Positions 23,101 to 33,000 of a stretch of DNA of 64,000 nt are shown in pieces. Source of the stretch: Gymnorhina tibicen (taxonomy: Eukaryota; Chordata; Aves; Passeriformes; Artamidae). The stretch spans positions 434,001 through 498,000 of the forward strand of contig VXAZ01008136.1 in NCBI GenBank assembly GCA_013399875.1, given 5' to 3'. Position numbers and translations under genes: made by a program. Every line of letters begins with the position of its first letter. The first letter of the stretch is position 1. The notes beneath the pieces were generated by a model. The model saw only the letters and a list, made by a program, of their open reading frames with translations. It was not told where the DNA came from and searched no databases.

Positions 23101-24092
23101 AACTATAGATGTGATGTCTTTCTTCTAAAAGTCCTTTATTGTGTCTGAAATGCAATCACTTCTCGAGAACTACAGGAGCTAAACTGAGAGTCAGCCCAAA
23201 CCTAGTCCCAATCTGTACTTTTTGAAATTTAGCCACACATACTAAAGCATTGTGAAGATCTAACACCAGTCCAAGTTAGGGCTTCGTCTAGATCAGGAAG
23301 CTGGTCTCATTCCTTGATCCTGCACTAAGCATTGCTGCTGTCTCAGTAATATTAGGATTTTTTTTTCTCTTTTCAACCTCAACAGCAAGAAAAATGTTCT
23401 CTGCCTGACAGACTACTCAGGAGAGGTAGTCCTTATCTACTATCAATGAAGACAGTAAATTAGGTTTAAAAGCCATATTATGGTGTCATTAAGAAACAAT
23501 TACAACTTAAAGATATGATGTCCAAACATTAGTTCTCTGATATAAGTGGACATGTGAAGATCCCATCATATTGCCCCCCATAACATGACTGACAAGGAAG
23601 TACTGTCTTTCATCTTCAAATCTGGGATGAGGACAGGTTCTGAAGAACAGCTGTCTTTGGCTATGATTCCTCAGATGTTCAAACTTCCAGTTCAGGGAAG
23701 AACACAGACATCACCTCAGAGCCTCACCATATTTGATTTTATGTGGGAGCATACCGTGGGAATATTCTACCCTCATGGTAACAGTCAGTAGCATTAAAGA
23801 TTTAAATGCACCTGAGATGATAAATGCCAGTCAAGCATTCATTGTACCCAAAAACAAGTGTTAATTAATCCAGAAACAGGCTTTGAGCTTCCCCTCATTC
23901 TCCTCCAAACATCCCTATGCACAGAAGTCAACTTTGTTTCCAAATTTTAACTACTTCAAAGGGAGTTAACTGCAATCTGTCTATGGCTATGTCCTTGTAT
24001 CCCAGTATCAAGATTGTTTGTCAGTCTTACCTTTCCCAAATGCAGGTTTATCCATCTGGTAAAGGTCCTCTTCTGTACATTTTCGCGTTCGA
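4954..24092 (-). CDS. CLMN: Calmin (calponin-like transmembrane protein), exons 2-13, 5' partial
   Basis: Spliced gene on the minus strand. Exons: 24092-24031, 21694-21599, 20090-20007, 17438-17346, 16079-15892, 14128-13935, 12963-12881, 11707-10394, 9233-9058, 7775-7712, 6686-6625, 5107-4954. All introns are GT-AG and every junction keeps frame, giving 855 codons plus TGA. Seen: tandem CH domains (about residues 4-109 and 155-262, counting from exon 2), a Ser-rich linker, a long acidic region and a C-terminal hydrophobic segment near residues 831-847. This order is diagnostic of calmin. Nesprins also pair CH domains with a membrane tail, but they carry spectrin repeats and a KASH peptide, both absent here. 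The patch VIPHDLFYYPHYNVP in exon 9 matches my recollection of mammalian CLMN. The family binds actin through its CH pair, is inserted in membranes by its tail, and is known from neurons and maturing spermatogenic cells. The human protein is about 1000 residues; this one would be near 885, shorter mainly in the acidic region. Exon 1 is not in view. Confidence 0.95.
5108..6624 (-). other. CLMN: CLMN intron 12
   Basis: 1517 bp, GTGAGT to TTTTCAG. AT-rich; no repeat, RNA gene or further exon was recognised. Open frames in 5517-6008 are short and show no family resemblance. Confidence 0.75.
6625..6686 (-). CDS. CLMN: CLMN exon 12: small C-terminal exon
   Basis: 62 bp: 20 codons ETCGVNEQKMTDMGENPLII plus two bases GG that join G from exon 13 to make Gly. 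It was found by phase logic: exon 11 ends on a full codon while exon 13 needs two incoming bases, and this is the interval I found between them with an open frame, correct phases and both splice sites. The donor is TTGG|GTGAGT (strong). The acceptor is CTGGTTTGTTTAAG, an AAG acceptor with a modest pyrimidine tract, so inclusion may be variable. The peptide itself is not distinctive. Confidence 0.75.
6687..7711 (-). other. CLMN: CLMN intron 11
   Basis: 1025 bp, GTAAGT to TTTAAG. Nothing recognised apart from A/T-rich tracts. Confidence 0.75.
7712..7775 (-). CDS. CLMN: CLMN exon 11: small C-terminal exon
   Basis: 64 bp: the first A completes Arg (AG|A), then 21 codons SSDSDANIHLRKRFSHNASE plus E. 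The SSDS…LRKR pattern (Ser/Asp followed by basic residues) resembles the matching part of mammalian CLMN. The acceptor is CATACATTTCAG and the donor GAG|GTAAGT, a near-consensus site. It has the same phase relation to its neighbours as exon 12, which matters for alternative splicing (see findings). Confidence 0.85.
7776..9057 (-). other. CLMN: CLMN intron 10
   Basis: 1282 bp, GTATTT to ATTTCAG. It contains a GC-richer patch at about 8275-8420 that opens short frames on the minus strand, without recognisable protein similarity. No repeat was identified. Confidence 0.75.
9058..9233 (-). CDS. CLMN: CLMN exon 10: acidic stalk
   Basis: 176 bp: 58 codons plus two bases (AG) of a split Arg codon. 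It begins AIVEHLEDLSIAIKTPEENS, includes NMIEDLQISEAATT, and ends EENAEFQEFT. The composition continues the acidic region; the E-x-L and D-L-x-x-x-E spacing could form helix. The acceptor is AATTTCAACAG and the donor CCAG|GTATTT. The frame joins exon 9 (…DPE) and exon 11 without a gap. Confidence 0.88.
9432..9478. repeat. (ACAT)n microsatellite
   Basis: 47 bp of uninterrupted ACAT/CATA repeats, nearly 12 units, inside CLMN intron 9 about 200 bp before exon 10 in gene direction. The lack of interruptions suggests it is length-variable between individuals. Confidence 0.97.
9999..10166. repeat. Imperfect tandem duplication, period about 85 bp, two copies
   Basis: Copy 1 spans 9999-10083 and copy 2 10084-10166. 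Both start TAATCTTTTATGC, share CAAAACATAAT-like and TAAAACATAAT blocks at the same offset, and end in a CATTAG-like motif (ACTATTAG and CCATTAG). I estimate about three quarters identity by eye. It lies in intron 9. Confidence 0.85.
10377..10392 (-). repeat. (ATTTT)n pentamer abutting the exon 9 donor
   Basis: On the minus strand the intron begins GT followed by three ATTTT units and then ATTACC. The repeat overlaps intron positions +3 onward, so it sets the bases at +3 to +6 of the 5' splice site. Confidence 0.85.
10394..11707 (-). CDS. CLMN: CLMN exon 9: large acidic central region
   Basis: 1314 bp, 438 codons, phase 0 at both ends (EDFTDPDKEL at the start, TIPQDPE at the end). The product is low-complexity and acidic, rich in Glu, Asp, Ser and Thr, with no globular domain I recognise and no Cys clusters. 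Two stretches look constrained: the first 60 or so residues (STYVHIKDTPSE, YTVNHE) and SKVSVIPHDLFYYPHYNVPI near genomic 10740-10795. Both match CLMN as I remember it. The acceptor is CATCACTTACAG. The donor, GAG|GTATTT, is weak at +4 and +5 and runs straight into an ATTTT repeat. The exon is shorter than my recollection of its mammalian counterpart, which accounts for most of the size difference. It probably acts as a long disordered spacer between the actin-binding head and the membrane anchor (inference). Confidence 0.95.
11708..12880 (-). other. CLMN: CLMN intron 8
   Basis: 1173 bp, GTATGT to CACTTACAG. It contains a short AAT-type simple repeat at about 12193-12209 (TAATAATAATAATAAT) flanked by TAATCT and AGATTA. 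Otherwise unremarkable. Confidence 0.75.
12881..12963 (-). CDS. CLMN: CLMN exon 8: end of CH2
   Basis: 83 bp: two bases finishing Asp (G|AT), then 27 codons reading IMVESPDEQSIVTYVAQFLE and HFPELEG. This is the last CH2 helix. The true acceptor is TGTCTCCACAG, just before ATATCATGG. The open frame extends further 5' to an ATG at 13039, but that stretch is intronic. The donor is GGG|GTATGT. Confidence 0.94.
12964..13934 (-). other. CLMN: CLMN intron 7
   Basis: 971 bp, GTAAAA to CTCCACAG. It contains a short GT run (about 13461-13473) and a nearby TATACA-rich stretch. No other feature was seen. Confidence 0.75.
13935..14128 (-). CDS. CLMN: CLMN exon 7: CH2 core
   Basis: 194 bp. The first G completes a Lys codon, then 64 codons follow, and the last G begins an Asp codon. 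The product starts YGVAVQDFTSSWRSGLAFLA and includes VIKAIDCTLVDMKHALEK and NLEDAFSIAQNKLGVPRLLE. The F-x-x-S-W-x-x-G-L-A-x-x-x-x-I block and the following A-x-x-x-L-G-x-P-x-L-L-x-P-E-D block are hallmarks of CH2. The acceptor is TTTCTATTTAG and the donor GAAG|GTAAAA. Confidence 0.96.
14129..15891 (-). other. CLMN: CLMN intron 6
   Basis: 1763 bp, GTAAGC to TATTTAG. Unique-looking sequence with no repeat or exon recognised. Confidence 0.75.
15892..16079 (-). CDS. CLMN: CLMN exon 6: CH1-CH2 linker and start of CH2
   Basis: 188 bp: 62 codons plus two bases. It opens IKELTGNLNRN, closing CH1, then runs through a Ser/Pro-rich linker with five consecutive Ser codons (SSSSSLSSGPSGPES) and TSPSTPSVERNMS. 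From about residue 155 (KDQRKAIRALLIWVQRKTR) it enters the first helix of CH2. The acceptor is TTTTATTACAG; the donor is AGAAA|GTAAGC, with the split Lys codon AA|G. The linker is a plausible flexible hinge with several Ser-Pro and Thr-Pro dipeptides that kinases could target (inference). Confidence 0.95.
16080..17345 (-). other. CLMN: CLMN intron 5
   Basis: 1266 bp, GTAATA to ATTACAG. The only item of note is a GC-rich motif resembling a CTCF site at about 16475-16493. Confidence 0.75.
17346..17438 (-). CDS. CLMN: CLMN exon 5: end of CH1
   Basis: 93 bp, 31 codons, phase 0 at both ends. It begins VKLVSIDAAEIADGNSSLVL and ends GLIWNIILFFQ. The pattern D-I-x-D-G-N-x-x-L-x-L-G-L-I-W-x-I-I-L is the C-terminal signature of CH1 in actin-binding CH pairs. 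The acceptor is TTCTACAG and the donor CAG|GTAATA. Confidence 0.95.
17439..20006 (-). other. CLMN: CLMN intron 4
   Basis: 2568 bp, GTGAGT to TTCTACAG. No repeat, RNA gene or extra exon was recognised. Confidence 0.75.
20007..20090 (-). CDS. CLMN: CLMN exon 4: CH1 middle
   Basis: 84 bp, 28 codons, phase 0 at both ends. It encodes MHEYKSSTHRIFRLNNIAKA followed by LKFLEDSN; the block R-x-x-x-x-N-x-x-x-A-L-x-F-L is typical of CH1. The ATG at its 5' edge lies directly against the splice acceptor (TTATCTAG), so it reads as an internal Met, not a start. The donor is AAT|GTGAGT. Confidence 0.94.
20091..21598 (-). other. CLMN: CLMN intron 3
   Basis: 1508 bp, GTATGT to TTATCTAG. It contains a small two-copy tandem (TCCCTGACCTCC) at about 20625-20650. 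Nothing else was recognised. Confidence 0.75.
21599..21694 (-). CDS. CLMN: CLMN exon 3: CH1 core
   Basis: 96 bp, 32 codons, phase 0 at both ends. It begins CKPPLKVKDLF and continues to DGKILMALLEVLSGQKL, the conserved CH1 helix in which a D-G-x-x-L-x-x-L-L pattern is nearly invariant. The acceptor is TTCTTCACAG and the donor CTG|GTATGT. The length is divisible by three, so skipping would keep frame but destroy the fold of CH1. Confidence 0.95.
21695..24030 (-). other. CLMN: CLMN intron 2
   Basis: 2336 bp, GTAAGA to TTCACAG. A 136-codon plus-strand frame at 21967-22377 shows no recognisable protein family and has no supporting context. No other feature was seen. Confidence 0.75.
24031..24092 (-). 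CDS. CLMN: CLMN exon 2: start of CH1
   Basis: 62 bp. The first two bases (TC) finish a codon begun in the unseen exon 1, then 20 codons read ERENVQKRTFTRWINLHLGK. The motif QKRTFTRWIN is the typical first helix of an actin-binding type CH1 domain. The acceptor is a T-rich tract ending in TAG; the donor is AAG|GTAAGA. The exon ends on a complete codon, so exon 3 starts in phase 0. Confidence 0.93.
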
Positions 24093-27000
24093 CTAGAAAT
24101 ATCAAAACAAAAAACAGCAGTTAAGTTTCCAGAAGAGAGAAAACTGGTAGGAAATTTCAGAAATTGATGCACGAAATAGAATTCACAAGAACCCTGTGAA
24201 TAAAGCAAATATATTCTAAATCAGGAGATACAAGTTTGAGTTTCAGTGTTTTATTCAATTTCTTTGCCCAGACATGAGCTACACATTTGTAGATGCATTT
24301 TAAAGGCAGGAGGAAGGAATTTCTCTTAGTTTGGCAATCTTCAGTGTTCAGCTTCTGAGAGGTGAGCATTTATGTGCTGTGCACAGCTCTCCAGTGTTGT
24401 CACCCTCTGAGCAGGCAGCTTGACCCTTTTATGTCAATTTATAGGATAATTGCTCTGACACCCTCATGCAAATTGGGCTGGTGTGGATTCCACTGCACTT
24501 ACTTGCATGCACAAGGAAACAGGACCAACACAACAATTTTGTCTTCATATTTATAAGTGAATGGAAAAGCCTCATGAAATCCCATCTTCCCAGTCTCCTA
24601 ACTAGTGCATTTAAAATCAGAATTCCAAGTCCCTAGACTGAAGAATCATTTTATTTATATTGCAATAAGACTAGGAGTGCTTGTTCCTTGCCAGAAGTGC
24701 TGTGCACTGGGTGCTGCTGTACAAACAGCTCTTGGGCCAGCTGAAGAGTTTTTAATCACATCTGCCATTTCCTGAATCCATTTCCATAGTGAACTATGGC
24801 AAGAGTGTAAGAGGAATCATATTACTGACCAGCTTTCATTTACCTTCTAATATAAAAAAGTAAACCATATATTTAATATAAATGAAGTAGACGGTTAAAG
24901 TAATATTTCACTTTAAAGACAATTATTCTCAAGTGATTCTCAAGTTTCACTTGAATTAAGGAAATCTGGCAATTTATGAACAAACCCCATTAAAACTAGT
25001 TATATGCTGTATTTCAATTTACTCATGGAGTGTATCAAATATATTTTAAAACCATTTTGTGTTTCTTCAGCCCTACAAAAACAGCTAACCTATCTACTGG
25101 GAAATCACATTCTGTAAAAGTCTGGGTTGTTTTTATTGGTCAGACTGATTATAGGCCAAGCAGTAGCTTCCATAAATCAAATTTTAATATTGTTTTTTTT
25201 GATCATTTTAACCAAAGGGTCAGCAGCCTCTAATCGTATGTATAATTGTTTTCCTTATTTTGATGCTTATTTTGATGATTCATTGGAATAGAACTTTTCA
25301 GCATGAAGTACCTCTGTCACTGATGGCCATTCAGGCCTTTTAAGTCATCTTATTCCATAAAACCTGATTTTCGCCAAGATTGGTTAAAAGAAGTCATTAC
25401 CCTTTAAGTGCTTTAGAAAACATAGAAAATGCCAAACTAATTATTGCTGTTGGCTTTCTTTTAAAATGCCTTAGAAGAATGTGCAAAGATTTGAAACAGC
25501 TCTCCACAAATGAAACTGTAAATTATATTAGGATTCCAGAGTATCTGTAAAACACCCACAGCATTTACCACCTACAAATCCCAAAGTACAATAAACTGAG
25601 AGATGTGTCACATATTTCTCGGGCTTTGCTTCCCTTAGCACCTCAGCCCCAGAACTGGCTCTCCATGCACTCACTCCCACAGCCACGGCTGAGCAGCACA
25701 AGTGCTGTGTGTCACCCCGGGTGTAACTTCCACAGCCGAGCTGTTAAAATTAACCTTTGACAGTAGGTGGAGGTTAAGCCAGAATTGTTCCCAGATATAC
25801 TTCTTTCTGTTCAAATACAGGTGTTGGTGCAAAGGGGAAGGCAGAACAGGCACAGGAGCTAGCAGCAGGTAACAGGGCCACCTATTAAACTTCTCTGAAA
25901 TGCTCAGGAATGCTTGGATGGGCACCAGGGCTAGGCTTCAGAAAAAAAGGGACCTTATCAAATGGCCTGGATATACAGAGTTCCAATGTCAACCAAAAGC
26001 CAAAAGGAAACACAGAAAGGTTCTCAGAAGCAAATATGTTTTCTGGTATCATCAGAGGCTTGGTTTCTTGTCGTATTTTTCACCAGTCACTTTGGCAACC
26101 TTCACTTTCAGTGTAAATAAGGATGCAAAAGAGAGCTGTGTTTATTTACGGATCATCCATAAAGCTGAGCACACACTGGCTCCTAATTTTGCTGCAGCAA
26201 TTCTGCCATGATGCAAATTAGGAGCTGCACATATGCCTCAAACGATGGGTGAGCCAAGCTGGTATTACTGCTTCGGGAAGCTCACACACCAAACATAAAA
26301 AAAAGGCACATTCAGGAAAGCACTTGCATACGTAGACAGGTTTCTGAGATGAATCTGTCTCTATGGCAAACAGCTTCTTTCCAGGAAGAGTGATGAACCC
26401 AGAATAGGCACTATTTGACACTGTAAAATTCTAAAGCAACAGTAACTGGAAGGGGAAGAGGAAAGGAGACGAAATGTGTTTATAAAATCCCTAAGGCAGA
26501 CAAACCCCTAATGCAGTCCATATGCTCAGTGGCAGAGTTAATGGGAAAAGTTCAGCACAGGTATTTACTGATGTGTGCCTTTAACTGCTGTTCTGCTCTG
26601 GCCTTGTGGACCTCCCAGTTTCAGTACAGCCCCTCTTCTCCACAATCTTTTCTTTTAAGATGATTGTAGAGACTCTGTAAACTTTATGCAGTTTCTATAA
26701 ATTAAATCAAATCTTTTTTTCTCCTTCACACATACTATTATATAAAAGTGAAGAAAATCATTCAAGTCCAAAGTTCCTATACTTACGTATATAGTTTACT
26801 AAAACTGCACTGTGTTTACTGGGCAGCTAGAGAGCAATAACACTATTATAAAATAATAATTACACCCACCATATGGCTGGCCTGCACACAAATCCTATAC
26901 TGGAAAAGAAGGATGCCTGCTGTGAGGGTTGAATTGAAAAATGTAATGCTGGAAGGTAGTAAAAAGTCAGGAATTGCCTTTTTGATTCAGCTCAGCTCAT

Positions 27001-30000
27001 ACCTTGACATAAGAGAAAAATTATAGAGACAAATTCTGACCACACACAGAAGCTGGGTCTTCCACACTCTTCCAGTAAGCCCAGCTACAACATCCTTTCA
27101 CAGGAGGGTGTAAGAGGTACAGCATTTGTATCAAAGTGCATGGGTAGGGTACTGACAGGCATTAACTGTAATAGTTTAGAGGGAAAGAAGCCACTGGAGA
27201 AGGAAAATGTGTACTGTTAGGATGAGGAACCTGTTGTATAACCCACACAGTTCTCTGCCCCACAACTCTGTCCTAGAGGACAGCAGAATTTGGCAGAATT
27301 TGGCTCAGCCCCAGTAACTCCACCCTAGTCAGTATTCAATATTCGCAAAAATATACTGCTTTGTAAAATCTTATGGCAAAGGCAACTAATTCCTCAAAGA
27401 ATAAAACTAAGCTAGTTCAAAAACCACTTGGGCAAAATTCAAGGTTAAACTGATAATGCACAAGGGAGTTTGGCTGCTTTCCTGTGTGGCACTATTTCCT
27501 TCCACATCAGTCTAGAAACTCCTCAGGCATTTACTAATGCCATTTCTCCCCCTCTCAAATCGCCTCAAAGGTCACCACTGTTTGCATCACCTGCAGGAAG
27601 CCGATCCCTAAGAGCCTCTACGTTCAACAGCAAATTGGAGATAGCAAATATTGATTTGCTTTTAAATACTATTATTCTGTTGTTGTAGAACCAGTTATGA
27701 ATAATCCTCTGAGGCACACCACCATGGGGCTGGGCACTTCACGGAACTATGAAATATGGAAGCTGATTTGAGTAGAACACTTGTCAGTGTGTAATTACAT
27801 AGCTTCAGGAAACTGTTTGATTTGCATGTATGGATATTACTCCCAAAGCAAAGCAGAAGGTCACTTAAATTTGCTTCCAAACCTATTAGCATTTCATCTA
27901 GGATATCATCATCAAATGACTTTAAAACCTTCACAACAGGCCAAGCTGGCTTGTAGATCCACTTACAATTCACTTTCCAGACATCTTGCCAAGTTCCAGT
28001 TTTATAATAAGCACAAAATCCAGCTTCCTTGTTTCTACCACGAGCTCAGCCTCCACAGGTATGCTTGCTATTAACAAGAAGCAAGTCTTCCAGATGGAAA
28101 GCTGGTGTTGGCCACCTAGCTGTGACAGAGGATGCTTTAACCACCCTTGGCTTCAGAGGCAATAACTTGCCAGGATAATCGCCCCATATTCACTTGGTAA
28201 GTACCCAGTGGCCACCACAGAACCAGTTCATAATGTGCACGGCTCTGGATGTATCCCAGCATTTGCTGAAGTCTTTGATCTGGAGAAAATGACACTTCTA
28301 ATTACACAACAAAAACATATGGGAAAATGTATGATAATTAAATACTACAGCCTAACTCTAAAGTGCAACATGGTTCAGACACCCAAAGTCTTGAGAAATG
28401 CAAATTCCTCTCCTTCTGCCTTCCTCACCCCCAAGCCCCCATTCATAAGTTAAGCAATCAAGCAGTCTCTAATGAACACACATTGAACAATCTACTTTTG
28501 AACTCCAGGCCACTAAATAAAATGAGAACTGGATTTTAAAAGGGCTTCATGGTGCTCCTGCACTGTGACGCAGCCTAGGTATTTGTGATTACTAGGCATC
28601 ATCCTAACAAATCTGAATGCTCTTTTCTCTGCAAATGGTGTTCGCAAAGGAAGCCCGACTGCCATCTTAGAAAACGGATTTTACCTAAAATTGCTCATTT
28701 GAGATGATGATAGATGCAAGTAATTGCCTACAGGCAAATAAAGACCATGCCATTAGTTACAGTATGTGGTCAGGCACATACAGGATGTTGATGATAGATA
28801 CCGGATACTGACAACCCTAAGGAAGCACGGATCCTTGTCCGGGAGACCTTCTACTGTTCAGACACAATAGGTGGGACAAAGTTCAGGTGCACAGCCCAAG
28901 GACAGAGCACATGCAAGCAACACATCTGACATGGGAAGGATGATTAAAGGTGTACTGTAACAAAAGTAAAGTGAGCAAGGGAGACTGGGTGCGGGGGTAG
29001 CAACTGACAGCAAAAGAACTGGAGAGTTTAATATGAAATGTGTAAAGTAGGGCAGGGGAAAGTGCAATTAAATTTTGTACTTTTGTCTCATCTCAACACA
29101 GAGTTACATTAAACACACTGAACTATGAATGCTCAGAGACATAATCTCTATTATACGTTTTCACAAGAGAATGAAAAAACAGCTCACAACATTCCTCTCA
29201 TGTATATGGTGCAGTCCAGCAACACTGCTCTGTGAGCACTCAGTATTTGCACATAAAAATCTCCATATTTGTAGGAGTGTGAATTTTAAAGGCTTAATCA
29301 AAACATAAGGAATAATTTTAGCCAAATTGCCCACAAAATTAATTTTATAAGCTTATGAATTCCTGTGAATTCTCTGTTTTCCTTGTGCTTAAGAAACCCC
29401 CAAACAGCTTAGAAGATTAATATAAATTTTCTGTTTGATCTATACAGGGGCTGAAGGCTTTGTTGTGTACCATATGCCAATTTGATGTAATCTGGAGCAC
29501 ATGAAATATTAAATCTTAAAGACTCTGGTTTTCTAAAGGAAACATTAACTACACTATATAACACAAGTCTGCTCTCAAGTTACCTCTTATGAACAGGGCC
29601 TCTAAGCCCTCCAGATGAAGTTGTTAAGTTAATTGTTTGTTGAAACTGACCCATTTATTAGGGTCCTTATTAAATTTCTATGGCAGGTGTTGAAAGCTTG
29701 AGGCTTTTTCATTCCATCAAAGTTGCAGAGCCCAAGTCTTATTGGTTCAAAATTCTTTAAAACTCAGGTTGGTGCTGCAGAACACAAACATTGCAAGATC
29801 CCAAGCATTACATTTTCATTAGCTGCAGCTAAATGGGTTTCTTTTGGACTTCAGTGTCTGGTTATAGCAAAATATTTACTGCTGCAATTGGTATATTAAG
29901 ATTACATGCACCAGACAAATATTACAGGATGAATATGAGATTTCTAAAAAACTCTTAGTGCTTCAATCCTCATAATGTTTGAGACAGATGTTTCTCTTAC

Positions 30001-33000
30001 CAAAGAATTAGATTAATTTACTTGTAAATTCTATTGGGCTTTGGAAGAGAAATCCTACATAAAATATTACTATTAGAGCTGATCAAAATAGCTTCCAATA
30101 ACAGGGATTTATATTTTCCCTTGAAAACTAATTTAGTAGTGGCAGATGGTAAAGATTCCCCCCCATGTACCCTTCAATCACAAAGCAAACATCTTTGTTC
30201 ACATGACTCTTCATAGACATGGGAAATGTTATTGAACAGATTAACAAAATTTCTCATTTACATACCAGGAATGTTATGAAACAAAATCTGACAAGGTTAA
30301 AAAAGAGAAATACAATTCTCTTCTGAACAGGGAATGAAACAGACATCAGTGTTTACTGTGAAGGTTGCTGGACCCAAATAAAATATTAATTAGGTTAAAT
30401 TCAATGGGTTTGAAATTCATTTAACAAGTGACTTAAGTGTTGATCCAGCAAGGAGTTTTTAGGCTGTGCAGAGCACCTCTTGTGGTTTATTACACACCGT
30501 TCAAAGATCCCAATACCTCCTCTTGTATATGAAAAGAAACAGGATTTGCTGTTACCAGAAATTGCCATTAGGAGAAATGCAACAACAACCAATAACGTTG
30601 TGGTTCAAGAGCTGTTCCTCACACAGAATTAATGATGTTCCAGTCCTGTTTGCTGAACTAGAACTGGTTTCTCCAAATGGTTCACCTCCTGGGACTACTG
30701 ATGTTTCTCGAAGGGGCTGTGGTCCGCAGCTCTGCAGTGGGCAAAATATCCCACCCCTGTCATTGCTGGCATACTGAACTCTGCTTTAAAGCACAATGCT
30801 TCACTTCAATTTCAGCCTCTTGCACCTTTTCTACCTACTTGAGTATATTTGGTCCAATTCTCTGCACTCGCTCAAAAATAAAATCAGGAGCACCCTTCTG
30901 AAACTAACAAAATCACAGTTGCCATGTTCAGCCAGATACCAGTAAGCCCTATCTTATCAGTCAGAGAAATGGCTCTTGAATCAAGTTCACATTGACATGG
31001 TTTTACTAGCACAGATCTTTTCCTCCCACAGCCATATCAGTATCTGCACCAGTATCTATGTATCACTTCTAAGTGATCCCTGGCAAGATCTCCATTCTCA
31101 TCCTGTGGCATCTAAAATGAAAAACACATCATCTTCCAGAAACCATCCTACACCCAGCAAGTAAGGGTTAGTCACAGAGTCCAGTCCATTCCATCTCCAC
31201 TTTGCATTTACCTTTGCTTGTTAGGGCAAACCTAGAAAGCTTAAACTGTGAAGTATTCCTTATTCTTCACATTTTTTCATTTCCAGAGAGGAAAAAAAAT
31301 CCTTTTGGCTTGTTAACTTTGTTGAGACATCACAATCTGAAATGCAGTAAGATATTCTGCTATACATCAGATCTGACAACAGTGCTAAAGCCTGAAAAAT
31401 TTGAGATGCGCAAAGAAGCCAAACAAAACCCACACTATGTGTCAGGGTTATTTCTTGACATTCAGAATCAGATGAGAACTAGCACGTGCCTGGAGTTTCA
31501 CTGTTTCCTGTATGAAACAGTGTCAGTTCATGTTAACAGGTTGGTGGCTAACTCTATTTTTATGTATTTGAAACCATTGTAATTGAATTTGCAAGTAGAA
31601 TGAAGAAAAGGCAGGCGCAGGGGATTGGCAACACATCCACTTGCCATAGGAGAGTCCCAGGCAGTTTCCTGAGTTTCTTTAGACAAATCAGTCTTTAACA
31701 CAACATTTGAACTCTTGCTATTGTTAAACAGGATCTTTAAAGCACCACAAGATGGTACAGAAAGGCTGAGAAGACAACTGCCAGAGGTGTATAATCTTCT
31801 TTGGAATTTGCCTTTACCTGTGGGAAACTTAAAAGACAGTAGTTTCATTTTCTAAAATCAGGTAAGGAAAGGCAACCACAAATGTGTCACAGAACTACCT
31901 TGCAGAAGACCTGAAATCCCAAAGAATTGCTTCCTGGGTTGCCAGTGGCTCCTGGATTTCTCTTTTCTGCTTCCCCCACTGTCCCCAAACACCTTGAGAT
32001 TACCCAGCCAGTACATCATCCAAACCAAGGAATGCTTATGAAGCCTTCTGGACACCACAGCACTAGAAGAGGTTCAGAAGTAAAACTTAATTATATGTGT
32101 GCAGTACTGCAAGAGCAGTAATAAAAGCCAGAAAGAGTAACCCAGTGCAGGGACCACCAAAACCTACTGGTGTGCCCAAGAAATGGAGCGGCCTCGGATG
32201 GGTCTCCCTAGTGAGAAATACTCAGAATCCAGAGTCACACTGCCTTCTGCCTCTCTCCCACTTATTCATCCTTTTAATGTCTCTTATCAAAGCCAATAAG
32301 CAGCACAGAAGAAACAGAGTGAGTAGCATGGTAATCAGGTGAATATTGGAAACATGCAACTCTAAGAGCAAAAGATTGAAGAGATTTATGGAGATTAATA
32401 TTAACTAGAGAAAAATCCTCTGGCTTTGGAGGAATAAGCAGATGCTTTGTTCATTGTGGACCAGACATGTGATCTGAAGTAGAGGGTACAAGACTCTTTT
32501 GGAAAGACAGAGAGGAAAACAAAACCAAAAACAATGTAAGCAGCAGGAGTTACACTATATAAGGTGCTGTATTTTAGCACAAAGCAACCGCCATTCAAAA
32601 ATGGATGAGGGCAGACTGCAGGCTGCCAAAGTTAGATTAAAATGGATAAAAAGCTGAACCACAGTAGAAGTCCTTTTTAAGATGCATTTTATAAAACGCA
32701 AGAGCCTAGCAGTGATCAGTACATGCTCCTGAGGAGTTGCCATTTGACGTAAATGACCTGTTGGGAGGTATTCTAGGAGGCTTCAAGAGACATACTGCTG
32801 CTTTTCTAGGAAAGGGTGGCTGCCACAGAAGAAGTTACAGGCAGACCAAGGATAGCAAAATTCTGAGTGTTCAGTGAAGTCAATCATGCAGTCTCCCCCA
32901 CAAGACCCCAAGCCTGGCCCTTCTAGCACTAATACAGGCTTTGTGGGCAGCACAGCAGAAAGCCTGGTCCCCTCTGCACCCTGGTGAGCACTGCTTTAGG